A stretch of 64,000 nucleotides of DNA from Paenibacillus silagei. GTDB lineage: Bacteria > Bacillota > Bacilli > Paenibacillales > Paenibacillaceae. Each line of letters opens with the position of its first letter. The first letter of the stretch is position 1. The stretch is from contig NZ_JAGGLV010000017.1 in NCBI RefSeq assembly GCF_017874735.1, forward strand, positions 1 through 64,000, given 5' to 3'. The notes under the pieces are model-generated. The model saw only the letters and a list, made by a program, of their open reading frames with translations. It was not told the DNA's origin and did not search any database. This document shows, piece after piece, positions 7,373 to 15,619 of the stretch. The position numbers and the translations under genes were made by a program.

Positions 7373-9000
7373 GAGCCAGCTCAAAGTCAAAAACTGTATT
7401 AACAACATCACTATTCATCCTGCTTCTTGTAATAATAATGGGGATATCAGGTTGTAGTCATTCTGATAAAGCAGCCCAAACCTCTGACTCCGGGGACAAG
7501 GCGATTACTGTTGCCATAGCGGCTGATGCCGGTCTTGACCGGCTGGATGCCGGGGCCTATGAGGGTTCGATGAATGTACATGCGATGATATACGACGGAT
7601 TAGTTGAGTACGGCGAGAAGGGCGAAATCCTGCCTTCGCTTGCGGAGTCATGGGACATCTCTGAGGATGGGAAGGTCTATACCTTCCATCTTCGTCAGGG
7701 GGTCAAATTCTCGGACGGTACGGAATTTAATGCGGATGCAGTCAAGTTCTCCTTCGAACGGTGGGTTAAAGATCCGGCCAATTCGCTGAATGTAGCTACC
7801 GCCATGGAATCTCTTGAGGTCGCAGACAAGCATACGATTACTATGACATTCAACAAAGCCTATTATCCTTTCCTGACCGAGCTATCCTTTGCAAGACCGG
7901 TACGGATTATCAGCCCTACCGCAGTGGAGCCAGCAGGTGATATTAACGGTACATTCGTCCGGGCGATTGGAACCGGTCCTTGGATGGCAGAGAGCTATAA
8001 GACGGATCAGGAAGCCGTACTGGTCAGCAATCCTAATTATTGGGGAGACCTGCCGAAGCTGTCCAAAATTATTATGAAGGTCATTCCTGATCCACAGTCC
8101 AGAGTACTGGCGCTGCAAAGCGGGGATGTGGATATTGCCGGGGGACAAATGGGGAAGCTTCCAGTCGAAAGTGTACCCGTGATCGAAGCGGATTCCTCAC
8201 TAACTCTGCAAAAATCACCAGGAACAAGCTCGCATTTCATGATTTTTAACTATAATACATCTGCTCTGCAAGACCTGAATGTCCGCAAAGCGATTAATTT
8301 GGCGATGAACAAAAAAAGCATTGTGAACGATCTTATGAATGGTATTGGACAGGAGGCCAAGGGCTTGTTCCCGCTGACCGTTCCCTATGTCACAGAGTCC
8401 AATAACACATGGTACGGCTTCGATCCTGAAGAAGCGAAGCAACTGCTGGCCACTGCCGGCTATAAGGATTCGGATGGAGATGGAATTGCCGAGAAGGACG
8501 GAAACCCGCTTGAGTTCAATTTCGTGCTGCAGCAGGCGGAATATCCGGAATGGAAGACCATTAGTGAGCTGATTCAATCCGAACTCAAGGAGATTGGCAT
8601 TGACGTCAAGCTTCAGGTGCTTGAGCCGAATGCTTATTATGATGCCTTATGGACAAGCAAAGCTTACGATCTCATCCTGTACCGGACCTATGATGATGCT
8701 TATAATCCGCATTCGTTCCTGTTGTCCCTGTTCCACCGAACCACTGAAGCACCTGCTGTGGTATGGTCTGATGCGGAGCTGGAAGCACAGATTGATAACG
8801 CAATCGGAGCCATGGATCTTCAGGAACGTCAGAGTGCCTATGATTCCATATTCCTCAGAATGTATCAGGAGGCGATGTTTGCAGCGATTTATTTCCCTGA
8901 TGACATATTGGCTGTAAATCATAGAGTGACCGGATTCAAGCCGGGGTACACCACGTTCACACCTGTCTTTTGGAACCAGCTGGATGTGGACAGTAAATGA
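7369..9000 (+). CDS. Metal/metallophore-type extracellular solute-binding lipoprotein (NikA-like, SBP family 5)
   Basis: A 543-residue family 5 binding protein. It begins with a lipoprotein signal (KTVLTTSLFILLLVIIMGISGC, lipobox I-S-G-C), so it is anchored outside the membrane. Family marks are AMIYDGLVEYGEKGEILPSLAESW, YTFHLRQGVKFSDGTEFNADAVKFS and NPNYWGDLPKL. A DSDGDGIAEKDG loop near residue 370 resembles an EF-hand-type calcium loop seen in several such proteins. It is placed last of the transport genes and overlaps the ATPase gene. Bound ligand is not readable from sequence; the Zur-type operator points to zinc or a zinc-metallophore complex. Confidence 0.88.
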   Translation: MRASSKSKTVLTTSLFILLLVIIMGISGCSHSDKAAQTSDSGDKAITVAIAADAGLDRLDAGAYEGSMNVHAMIYDGLVEYGEKGEILPSLAESWDISEDGKVYTFHLRQGVKFSDGTEFNADAVKFSFERWVKDPANSLNVATAMESLEVADKHTITMTFNKAYYPFLTELSFARPVRIISPTAVEPAGDINGTFVRAIGTGPWMAESYKTDQEAVLVSNPNYWGDLPKLSKIIMKVIPDPQSRVLALQSGDVDIAGGQMGKLPVESVPVIEADSSLTLQKSPGTSSHFMIFNYNTSALQDLNVRKAINLAMNKKSIVNDLMNGIGQEAKGLFPLTVPYVTESNNTWYGFDPEEAKQLLATAGYKDSDGDGIAEKDGNPLEFNFVLQQAEYPEWKTISELIQSELKEIGIDVKLQVLEPNAYYDALWTSKAYDLILYRTYDDAYNPHSFLLSLFHRTTEAPAVVWSDAELEAQIDNAIGAMDLQERQSAYDSIFLRMYQEAMFAAIYFPDDILAVNHRVTGFKPGYTTFTPVFWNQLDVDSK

Positions 9001-9036
9001 TAAGATACAGTACTTGCCAAGAAGGAGTGAATGATA

Positions 9037-9786
9037 TTGAGTATTCAACAAGAGGTAGAACATTATTGGGAAGGTGAAGCAGAGCTGTATAGTGAAGGAA
9101 TCCAGAAGGAACTGAACGGCTTCCAGCGGGAGGCCTGGCTGAAGCTTATCCTTGATCATGCTCCACAGAAGGACAGCCTGCATGTTCTGGATATTGGCTG
9201 TGGTCCCGGCTTCTTCTCCGTCATTCTCTCAAGTGCCGGACATTTGGTTACGGCCATAGATTGTACAGACAATATGCTGGAAGAGGCGCGTCTGCACTCC
9301 AGCCGGGAAGGAGTCGATGTAACGTTCCGCAAGATGGACTCGCATAAGCTGGATTTTGCTGCGGAGAGCTTTGATCTCATCGTGTGCCGCAATGTCACTT
9401 GGAGTCTTGCCGATCCGCAGTCAGCCTACAAGGAGTGGGCAAGAGTACTCAAGCCCGGGGGACGGCTGCTGGTCTTCGATGCCAACTGGAACCGTCATCT
9501 ATGGGATGAAGAGATGGCGCGGAAGCACGCAGAGGATCAGCAGGCCTATATCGATAAGGGCTATGGTGAGCTTCCGCATCATACGAACATCGAAGAGACT
9601 GACCGTCTGAGCCTGGCCTTACCGCTGACAAGAGAGTGGCGGCCGGAGTGGGATGTGCGGGCACTCACAGAGGTGGGCTTCTCCGCTGTCTATACGGAAG
9701 AGAATCTGAACGGACAGGTGTTGGATGAGCAACAGCAAGTCTTGTACCGGTCAACGCCGGTGTTCATGATTTGCGCTGAAAAATAA
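9037..9786 (+). CDS. Class I SAM-dependent methyltransferase
   Basis: A 249-residue methyltransferase. Motif I is VLDIGCGPGFFSV (from about residue 50), the acidic residue of motif II is in VTAIDCTDNMLEEA, motif post-I region is MDSHKLDFAAESFDLIVCRNVTW, and VLKPGGRLLVFDANW is the strand-5 motif of UbiE-like enzymes. The TTG at 9037 lies 9 bases after GGAG and is preferred; an ATG at 9031 would be only 3 bases away. It follows the binding-protein gene by 36 bp and shares its terminator, so it belongs to the importer operon. It may act on a metallophore or on a released ligand, but its substrate is unknown. Confidence 0.82.
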   Translation: MSIQQEVEHYWEGEAELYSEGIQKELNGFQREAWLKLILDHAPQKDSLHVLDIGCGPGFFSVILSSAGHLVTAIDCTDNMLEEARLHSSREGVDVTFRKMDSHKLDFAAESFDLIVCRNVTWSLADPQSAYKEWARVLKPGGRLLVFDANWNRHLWDEEMARKHAEDQQAYIDKGYGELPHHTNIEETDRLSLALPLTREWRPEWDVRALTEVGFSAVYTEENLNGQVLDEQQQVLYRSTPVFMICAEK

Positions 9787-9814
9787 GGCGGACCGGCTTG
9801 CTAAAATGTAAAAT

Positions 9815-9852
9815 AAAAACAGCGGCTCTCTTTGATGAGAGCCGCTGTTTTT
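9815..9852. terminator. Bidirectional terminator between the importer operon and asnB
   Basis: AAAAACAGCGGCTCTC pairs perfectly with GAGAGCCGCTGTTTTT around TTTGAT. The A run on one side and the T run on the other let it serve both convergent genes. Confidence 0.92.
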
Positions 9853-9866
9853 GGTTTGAAGCGGCA

Positions 9867-11711
9867 TCAGCCGATCGACACATTGTATGTCTTCAGCCAC
9901 AGGTTGACCTGGGCCAGATAAGCGAATAATTGCGGGCCGGACATCAGCTGGCCGAACCACGGCAGATTGGTGGAGGACTCTGGCGATGCGGCGATTTCTC
10001 TGATTTTGGCCGGATCAATGAGCGGAAGAATGGGGGAGGAAGGATCGTCCAGAATGCTTAGTACCTGTGAGCGCACCTTGTTCAGATAGGCAGGGTTATG
10101 CGTTTTGGGGTACGGGCTTTTTTTGCGGTAGAGCACATCGTCCGGCAGTACACCCTCCAGCGCCTTGCGCAGGATGCCTTTTTCCCGGTTGCCTACCATC
10201 TTAATCTCCCATGGAATGTTAAAAACATATTGCACCAGCCGGTGGTCACAATACGGAACGCGTACCTCCAGTCCCACGCCCATGCTCATCCGGTCCTTAC
10301 GGTCCAGCAGGGTCGGCATGAAGCGGGTTATGTTGAGATAGGACATCACCCGCATCTGTGCCTGTTTGCCGGTCTCACCGTCAAGCTTCGGTACCTCAGC
10401 CACCGCATCGCTATACCGGTCTCCTAAATATTCCAGCGGACGTATCCACTCCCGGATTTCCGGCGATAATAATCCGGCACGCATATTGGGGGCCACTGAC
10501 CAGGGGAAGGTACCGGAAGATAACATCTCCTCGCGGTGGAACCAGGGATAGCCGCCGAAAATTTCGTCTGCTGCTTCGCCTGAGATGGCTACTGTGGCCT
10601 TCTTTTTGATCTCCTGGCAGAACAAATAGAGTGAGGAATCCACGTCGGTCATCCCCGGCAAATCGCGGGAGTACAGAGCGTTATCGAGTGCGGCTACCAA
10701 CTCCGGGGTGTCAAAAGCGATAAAGTGATGATTCGTGTCCAGCTCGTCGACCATCCGCTGAATCCAGGGACCGTCGGCTCCGGGCTGGAAGCTATGGCTT
10801 TTGAAATGCTTATCGTTGTCTACATAATCGACCGAGAAGGTATCGACCCGGCCCTGGCCGGTCCGCTTGTAATAATCCACGGCAAGCGCAGTCAGGGCGC
10901 TGGAATCCAGTCCGCCGGAGAGCAGTGAGCAGACCGGAACATCCGAGACCAGCTGGCGCTCCAGCGTATCCTGAAGCAATTCGCGCACCCGTGCTGCCGT
11001 CTCATCCACGTTATCGGTATGCTGGACACTCTCCAGCTTCCAGTAAGCATAGCTGCGGATTCCGCTGCGGCTGTAAATCATGGCAGACCCAGGGCGAAGC
11101 TCGAATATATCTTTGTATACCCCTTGTCCCGGAGTCCGTGCCGGACCGATAATGAAAATCTCGGCGAGGCCCTCCGGTCCGACCTTCGGCTGGACGAGGG
11201 GATGCTGCAGCAGCGCTTTGGGCTCGGACCCGAAGACGAAGACATCATCGACTTGGCTGTAGAACAGAGGCTTCACGCCCAGGCGGTCACGGGCCAGGAA
11301 TACCTGATCACGTAAGCTGTCCCAGACGGCAAAGGCGAAGATGCCATTGAGCTTCTCCGTGCAATCCGGCCCCCATTCGATGTAGGCATGCAGCAGAACC
11401 TCGGTATCGCATTCCGTGAGAAAATGATGCCCGCGCTGCTTCAACTCTTTTTTCAGCTCAGGGGCATTATATAGCTCGCCGTTATATACTATAGCGTATA
11501 ACTTATCCTCATGGCGGGCAATCATCGGCTGTGCACCGTTCTCGGGATCGATGACGCTGAGTCGGCGGTGTCCGAAGGCAATAGGCCCTGAAATCCAGGT
11601 TCCGGCTGCATCCGGTCCGCGGTTGGCTAACGTTTCGGTCATTCTGACGAGCAGCTGCGAGTGCCCGGTAAGATCACCGCGCCACTGGACAAATCCGGTT
11701 ATTCCGCACAT
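9867..11711 (-). CDS. asnB: Asparagine synthetase (glutamine-hydrolysing)
   Basis: A 614-residue cytoplasmic enzyme making asparagine from aspartate, glutamine and ATP. It begins MCGITGF, so Cys2 is the N-terminal nucleophile of the glutaminase domain (residues ~2-200, with RGPDAAGTW and YNGELYNAPEL). The synthetase domain follows with the pyrophosphate loop LLSGGLDSSALTAL and the VAISGEAADEIFGGYPWF segment. Length and order fit the AsnB/AsnO group; B. subtilis has three paralogues (asnB, asnH, asnO), so which one this corresponds to is not certain. It is a single gene convergent to the importer operon. Confidence 0.92.
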   Translation of the reverse strand: MCGITGFVQWRGDLTGHSQLLVRMTETLANRGPDAAGTWISGPIAFGHRRLSVIDPENGAQPMIARHEDKLYAIVYNGELYNAPELKKELKQRGHHFLTECDTEVLLHAYIEWGPDCTEKLNGIFAFAVWDSLRDQVFLARDRLGVKPLFYSQVDDVFVFGSEPKALLQHPLVQPKVGPEGLAEIFIIGPARTPGQGVYKDIFELRPGSAMIYSRSGIRSYAYWKLESVQHTDNVDETAARVRELLQDTLERQLVSDVPVCSLLSGGLDSSALTALAVDYYKRTGQGRVDTFSVDYVDNDKHFKSHSFQPGADGPWIQRMVDELDTNHHFIAFDTPELVAALDNALYSRDLPGMTDVDSSLYLFCQEIKKKATVAISGEAADEIFGGYPWFHREEMLSSGTFPWSVAPNMRAGLLSPEIREWIRPLEYLGDRYSDAVAEVPKLDGETGKQAQMRVMSYLNITRFMPTLLDRKDRMSMGVGLEVRVPYCDHRLVQYVFNIPWEIKMVGNREKGILRKALEGVLPDDVLYRKKSPYPKTHNPAYLNKVRSQVLSILDDPSSPILPLIDPAKIREIAASPESSTNLPWFGQLMSGPQLFAYLAQVNLWLKTYNVSIG

Positions 11712-11859
11712 GTCTGATTCATCCTCTCTTTTGTGCGATTGTTGTCTGTCCTTTCTTTTTTGCCAAGTAATACAGATATATGCCGATTGAAGGGATAAAA
11801 TGTATGTCCTTATCCGAACACTAGGGGAGAGGGAAATTTGCCAGGAGGGATGATGACAA

Positions 11860-12216
11860 GTGTATTACATTAAAGACGCCAAAATCCGCAGAATGACTGA
11901 CTATGACGGCGCGCCTTGCGCAGAGGTTGGCGTATTGCCTGGAGCTGTGGGCGATTCCGCACTGCTGGTGTATATTGTTGAGGATCAGCGCGAGGAGGGC
12001 TATGAAATTGTCCGGATTCTGACGAATGATGCGGATACGGCCACCGACTGGTTCGACAATAATCTGCATGATGCCTTCAAGGACGTTACGGTCAGCGGCT
12101 TCACCGGCAGTACGGTGATGACTCCGGAGGATGAACGCTCCAAGTTCCAGCGCGAGCTGCTGATCTTCGGCGATCTGAAGCGGCAACTGGGCGAGCACTT
12201 CCGGCAGCTTCCCTGA
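11860..12216 (+). CDS. Conserved hypothetical protein, 118 aa
   Basis: I do not recognise this protein. It is soluble and acidic (YYIKDAKIRRMTDYDGAPCAEVGVLPGAVGDSALLVYIV... ending in a charged helix, DERSKFQRELLIFGDLKRQLGEHF). The start is a GTG at 11860, 10 bases after AGGAGGG; no in-frame ATG is nearby. It is divergent from asnB and sits just before a tRNA-Arg gene. A weak hairpin (about 12233-12275) may end its transcript. Coding-like composition and the strong ribosome binding site support it being real. Confidence 0.7.
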   Translation: MYYIKDAKIRRMTDYDGAPCAEVGVLPGAVGDSALLVYIVEDQREEGYEIVRILTNDADTATDWFDNNLHDAFKDVTVSGFTGSTVMTPEDERSKFQRELLIFGDLKRQLGEHFRQLP

Positions 12217-12285
12217 TTGACCATAGAGCAGGAGGCTTTCCGTGACGGCGGTTGCGGGAAGCTTCTTAACTGGAAGAGTTTGGTC

Positions 12286-12313
12286 TTGCTAATTCTGGTG
12301 AATCAGGTATAAT
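12286..12313 (+). promoter_or_regulatory. Promoter of tRNA-Arg (left copy)
   Basis: TTGCTA at 12286-12291 and TATAAT at 12308-12313 are 16 bases apart, about 64 bp before the mature tRNA 5' end. Confidence 0.6.
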
Positions 12314-12376
12314 GAATAACGTTGCGTTAATACATATCTCTTCAAAAGCTTCAAGTGATACAACGTTATCCTACAT

Positions 12377-12450
12377 GTCCCGGTAGCTCAGTTGGATAGA
12401 GCATGCGCCTTCTAAGCGCACGGTCGGGGGTTCGAATCCCTTCCGGGACG
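12377..12450 (+). tRNA. tRNA-Arg (anticodon TCT), left copy
   Basis: A 74-nt cloverleaf. The acceptor stem GTCCCGG pairs with CCGGGAC (discriminator G at 12450, CCA not encoded), the D-loop is AGCTCAGTTGGATAGAGC, the anticodon arm is TGCGC-CTTCTAA-GCGCA with anticodon TCT, and the T arm is CGGGGGTTCGAATCCCTTC-like. It decodes AGA. An identical gene lies on the other strand at 31431-31504. It is followed by tandem copies of its own 3' end. Confidence 0.97.
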
Positions 12451-12795
12451 TCAAAACAACAGCCTTCCTTCGGGAGGGCTGTTTTGACGTCTGGGGATGA
12501 GAAGCCTTGGCGCCAGCCGGGGACGTTGGAGCATAAGCTTCGTTAGGATTACTTCGCAATCAGCCCGAATGGGCTGTATCCCTTCCGGGACGTCAAAACA
12601 GCAGCCTTCCTTCGGGAGGGCTGTTTTGACGCCCCGGGATGAGAACCCAAGGCGCCAGCCGGGGACGTTGGAGCATAAGCTTCGTTAGGATTACTTCGCA
12701 ATCAGCCCGAATGGGCTGTATCCCTTCCGGGACGTCAAAACAGCAGCCTTCCTTCGGGAGGGCTGTTTTGACGTCCGGGGATGAGAACCCCCTTT
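12437..12795. repeat. Tandem 142-bp array carrying copies of the tRNA-Arg 3' tail and a terminator hairpin (left array)
   Basis: The tRNA tail TCCCTTCCGGGACG recurs at 12437, 12579 and 12721, exactly 142 bp apart. Each copy is followed by a strong hairpin (AAAACAGCAGCC.. pairing with GGGAGGGCTGTTTT) and then by ggcgccagccggggacgttg, gagcataagcttcgtt and a small cagcccgaatgggctg hairpin. Two full units and a partial third are present. The units do not form complete tRNAs; only the tail and a ggagcat block resemble the tRNA. Confidence 0.88.
12453..12488 (+). terminator. Terminator-like hairpin of tRNA-Arg (left), repeated in the array
   Basis: CAAAACAACAGCCTTCC and GGGAGGGCTGTTTTG pair around TTC immediately after the tRNA. 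The same hairpin recurs after each tail copy, at about 12595 and 12737. Confidence 0.75.
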
Positions 12796-12980
12796 TTATT
12801 TTGAGTAGGATCAACGTGGGCACTTGGGTGGACGCTCCGCAAACGGACCGTTGTTCCAATCGCTGTTGTGTCCAGATTTTATGTATTCCCCTTAGCGGTG
12901 AAAATCCGGACACAAAGGCGACCGCTATCGCTTTTACACAATCGTTCCGTCCGCTCCACTGTTTAAGCGGGGTGCAAAAT
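12795..12980. repeat. Dispersed ~180 bp intergenic repeat, copy 2 (inverted)
   Basis: This is the reverse complement of the repeat at 30899-31080 and at the window start. Shared blocks on the minus strand include cggacggaacgattgtg, aaaagcgatagcg, ccggattttcaccgct, acaacggtccgtt and cacccaagtgc. It ends the left tRNA-Arg array in the same way as copy 3 ends the right one. Confidence 0.82.
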
Positions 12981-13089
12981 ACATAACAATCCAAAAAAGC
13001 TCAAAAACCATCCATTCCCAAGGAGCGATCTTAATACGCTCAATTTAGAACGGACCAATTGACTCTAAATTTACTGAATGCGGCCCAAA

Positions 13090-13424
13090 TGAGCGAATGA
13101 GGTACATAAGTGCTCCTGAATTCACCAATAGTGAGGAAAATGAGCAAATGAGGGGCATTAGTGCCCCAGAATGTGCAGGAAGTCGGCGTCGAGCGGAAAT
13201 GAGGGGCACAAGTGCCCCAGAATGTGCCGGAAGTCAGCGTCGAGCGGGAAATGAGGGGCATTAGTGCCCCAGAATGTGCAGGAAGTCAGCGTCGAACGGA
13301 AATGAGGGGCATTAGTGCCCCAGAATGTGCAGGAAGTCGGCGTTGAGCGGAAATGAGGGGCATTAGTGCCCCAGAATGTGCCGGAAGTCAGCGTCGAGCG
13401 GAAATGAGGGGCATTAATGCCCCT
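13090..13424. repeat. 51-bp minisatellite with a GGGGCA/TGCCCC hairpin in each unit
   Basis: The string atgagg recurs at 13097, 13148, 13199, 13251, 13302, 13353 and 13404, spaced 51 bp (once 52). A typical unit runs aaatgaggggcattagtgcc, then ccagaatgtgcaggaagtc, then a gcgtcgagcg block. Each carries the palindrome GGGGCA-TTAG-TGCCCC (or ACAA in the loop); the first unit is diverged. Because 51 is a multiple of 3, a minus-strand frame stays open through it, but it has no start context or recognisable product. The rest of the gap to argS (13425-13586) shows nothing identifiable. Confidence 0.93.
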
Positions 13425-13586
13425 AGTGTATAAGTACACTTGAATTCTCTTGAATTCAGAGGATGCCCCCAGGAGTGGGCGGATGGAGAAGGGAGAGTAG
13501 CTGTGCAAGCTGCACGGACCCGCATAGGTTCTGCTCATTCATCCGCTAGAGTAATTGGTTCTTAAGAGGATGAAGACTCAATGTGT

Positions 13587-15593
13587 CTACATCCGCTCCG
13601 GCTTAGGCAGACCGAGTACGTCGAGCGCTTCGCCCAGCGTATCGGTGAAGCTCCGGGTCAGCCACAGGCGGAAGGTGATGTTGGCTTCCCCGCCTTTGAG
13701 AATTGGACAAGCGGAGTAGAAGTTACTGAACAACGACGCCAGGGAATAGGCATAGTTACAGATCGTATTCGGCGTAAGCTCCCGGCTTGCTGTGTAGAGT
13801 GTGTCTTGCCACATGCTGAGCTGTCTCAGCAGGGCAAGCTCAGCCGCTTCGAGCTGCGCCGGGAACAGCGGTACCCCGCCCACGCCGTACTCGCCCACAC
13901 CGTACTCGCCAACGCCAGACTCGCCCACGCCGTACTCGCCAACGCCAGACTCGCCCACATTGAACTCGCCCACACCGGACTCGCTAACACCGGACTCGCT
14001 GACACCGCTCCCGCCACCTGCCGCAGCGGCCTTACTAAGCACGCGTTGCGCCCTGGCATAGGCGTACATCAGGTAGACGCCGGTGTTGCCGGAGATTTCC
14101 ATTGCCTGCTTGAAGTCGAACACAATCTCGGTGCCCAGATTGAAGCGCAGCAGGTAGTAACGGATGGCAGCGGTGGCGATGAGCCGGCTGGACAAGCCGT
14201 TTTTGTCCGAACGGGTGGATTCAATCATGTCTTCCATGAGCCGGACCAGCTCCGTTACCTTAATGCCGATTCCCTGGCGCCCGGACATGGCGTAGGAGCT
14301 TTTGCCGCTGGAGGTATCAATGCCCAGCCCGGCCGCAGAAGCGGGACTCAGCGAGACCACCCCATAGCTGACATGATGCAGCGCGTCTGCCTGCGCACTG
14401 AATCCCAATGCCTTGAGCGCCTGCTTGACCATCTGCTGCGGATATTCCTGCCGGTAATCAATGACGTTCACGACCTGGTCCGCCCGTCCAAAAGGCAGAG
14501 CCTGTCCGCTCAAGCCGGTCGTCCACAGTCCGCTCTGAAATTCGCTGTAGCTAAAGTCCTTCTCCAGCAGTCCGAACTTCCACAGATGATAGGCGATGTC
14601 CTTGGCGGTATAGGTCAGAATTCCGTTCGAGCGAACCAGCACCTTATCCTTCTGATGCTCCTCCAGCGTGTCTGGTGTAGCGTCTTCAGCGGGTTGCTTC
14701 AGAATCCAGCAGCCTGCCAGCTTGCCTTCCGTCTCCTGCACGAAGATCTCCGTCTGCGGCAGCAGCTCGAACGCCGAAGCCCAGAAGCCCTCCTTCAGAA
14801 TGCTGCTCTCCCACACCAGCAGATCGTAGTCAATACCGAACCCCCGCATCTCCTCCACATGCTCTTTCAAGATCTGCCCGGCGACGAGGTTGCCAATCCA
14901 GGCGGTGTTGCCGTGGCCTTCCTCCAGCGCATGAAGAATTTCGGTCCGCTTCTGCACCATCTTCGGCTGCTGAGCGTACGTTTTGTTAATCTCGGCATAG
15001 ATGTCCCAGCAGTAATCTCCGAACCGCATATGCTCTCCCGCCAGCGGAACACTCAGCAGACCGGCTACGGTGTCTGCCAGCTGATTGCCGAGATCATCCA
15101 CGTAGTTGTGCACCTCAACGGTATGGCCGGTCGCCCGCAGTACTCTCACCAGTGCGTCCCCGATACAAGAGTTTCTCAGGTGGCCTATATGCATACTTTT
15201 ATTCGGATTGACCGAGGTATGCTCTACAATCACTTTCGACCCTCCTGCATGCTGGGGCAGCGTGAAACTCCCCTTCGACCGTGCCCAGGCCTGCCAATCC
15301 AGATACATATTAATAAACCCCGGTCCGGCGACCTCGGTTCTCAGCACCAGTCCGTGAACAGAGCCCGAAGCTTCAAGCTCGGCAACGATCAGCCCGGCGA
15401 TAGCCAGGGGAGCTTTGCGCAGGGGGCGGGCGAGCTGCATGGCGATATTGCTGGAATAATCCCCGTGGTCGGCACTCGCCGGCTGCTCCAGGGCAACATG
15501 TACTTCAGCGATGACGGGCACGCCCAGGGTTAGCGCGATTTTGTGAACAGACTGCTTCAAGCTCTCTTGGATTAGCTCACTTAGCATTGGCAT
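13587..15593 (-). CDS. argS: Arginyl-tRNA synthetase with an in-frame repeat insertion
   Basis: A 668-residue class I synthetase that charges tRNA-Arg. The HIGH motif is MHIGHLRNS, the VHNYVDDLGNQLADTV segment is typical, and the KMSKS-equivalent is AMSGRQGIGIKV. The C-terminal DALR anticodon-binding domain ends in EALDVLGLPKPERM. The family usually has ~550-580 residues; the excess is largely a low-complexity stretch at about residues 525-575 with repeats of the type ESGVG/EYGVG, between the catalytic part and the anticodon-binding domain. The ATG at 15593 has AGGAGGTT 8 bases upstream. A T-box leader controls it. A second, standard argS may exist elsewhere in the genome. Confidence 0.9.
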   Translation of the reverse strand: MPMLSELIQESLKQSVHKIALTLGVPVIAEVHVALEQPASADHGDYSSNIAMQLARPLRKAPLAIAGLIVAELEASGSVHGLVLRTEVAGPGFINMYLDWQAWARSKGSFTLPQHAGGSKVIVEHTSVNPNKSMHIGHLRNSCIGDALVRVLRATGHTVEVHNYVDDLGNQLADTVAGLLSVPLAGEHMRFGDYCWDIYAEINKTYAQQPKMVQKRTEILHALEEGHGNTAWIGNLVAGQILKEHVEEMRGFGIDYDLLVWESSILKEGFWASAFELLPQTEIFVQETEGKLAGCWILKQPAEDATPDTLEEHQKDKVLVRSNGILTYTAKDIAYHLWKFGLLEKDFSYSEFQSGLWTTGLSGQALPFGRADQVVNVIDYRQEYPQQMVKQALKALGFSAQADALHHVSYGVVSLSPASAAGLGIDTSSGKSSYAMSGRQGIGIKVTELVRLMEDMIESTRSDKNGLSSRLIATAAIRYYLLRFNLGTEIVFDFKQAMEISGNTGVYLMYAYARAQRVLSKAAAAGGGSGVSESGVSESGVGEFNVGESGVGEYGVGESGVGEYGVGEYGVGGVPLFPAQLEAAELALLRQLSMWQDTLYTASRELTPNTICNYAYSLASLFSNFYSACPILKGGEANITFRLWLTRSFTDTLGEALDVLGLPKPERM
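13886..14005. repeat. Eight tandem 15-bp units inside argS
   Basis: Units such as cgtactcgcccacac, cgtactcgccaacgc, cagactcgcccacgc and cggactcgctaacac run without gaps through eight copies, a partial one flanking. They encode five-residue repeats (GVGEY, GVGES, GVSES) at about residues 530-570 of the synthetase. Fifteen is a multiple of three, so copy-number change keeps the frame. Confidence 0.95.
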
Positions 15594-15619
15594 GAATAAC
15601 AACCTCCTGAATAATATAA

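Noticed and set aside
12593..12734. Tail-repeat units as additional tRNA genes
   Set aside because: Only the 3' acceptor strand and a short block resemble the tRNA; no paired acceptor stem, anticodon arm or T arm can be formed.
13090..13424. Possible CRISPR array
   Set aside because: Units are contiguous repeats without variable spacers, and no cas genes are in the window.
13158..13538. Minus-strand open frame with a 17-residue repeat
   Set aside because: It runs through the 51-bp minisatellite and stays open only because 51 is a multiple of 3. There is no ribosome binding site or conserved product.
13581..15533. 650-codon plus-strand open frame opposite argS
   Set aside because: It is the antisense shadow of argS, which has the HIGH and SGRQG motifs, a ribosome binding site and a T-box.
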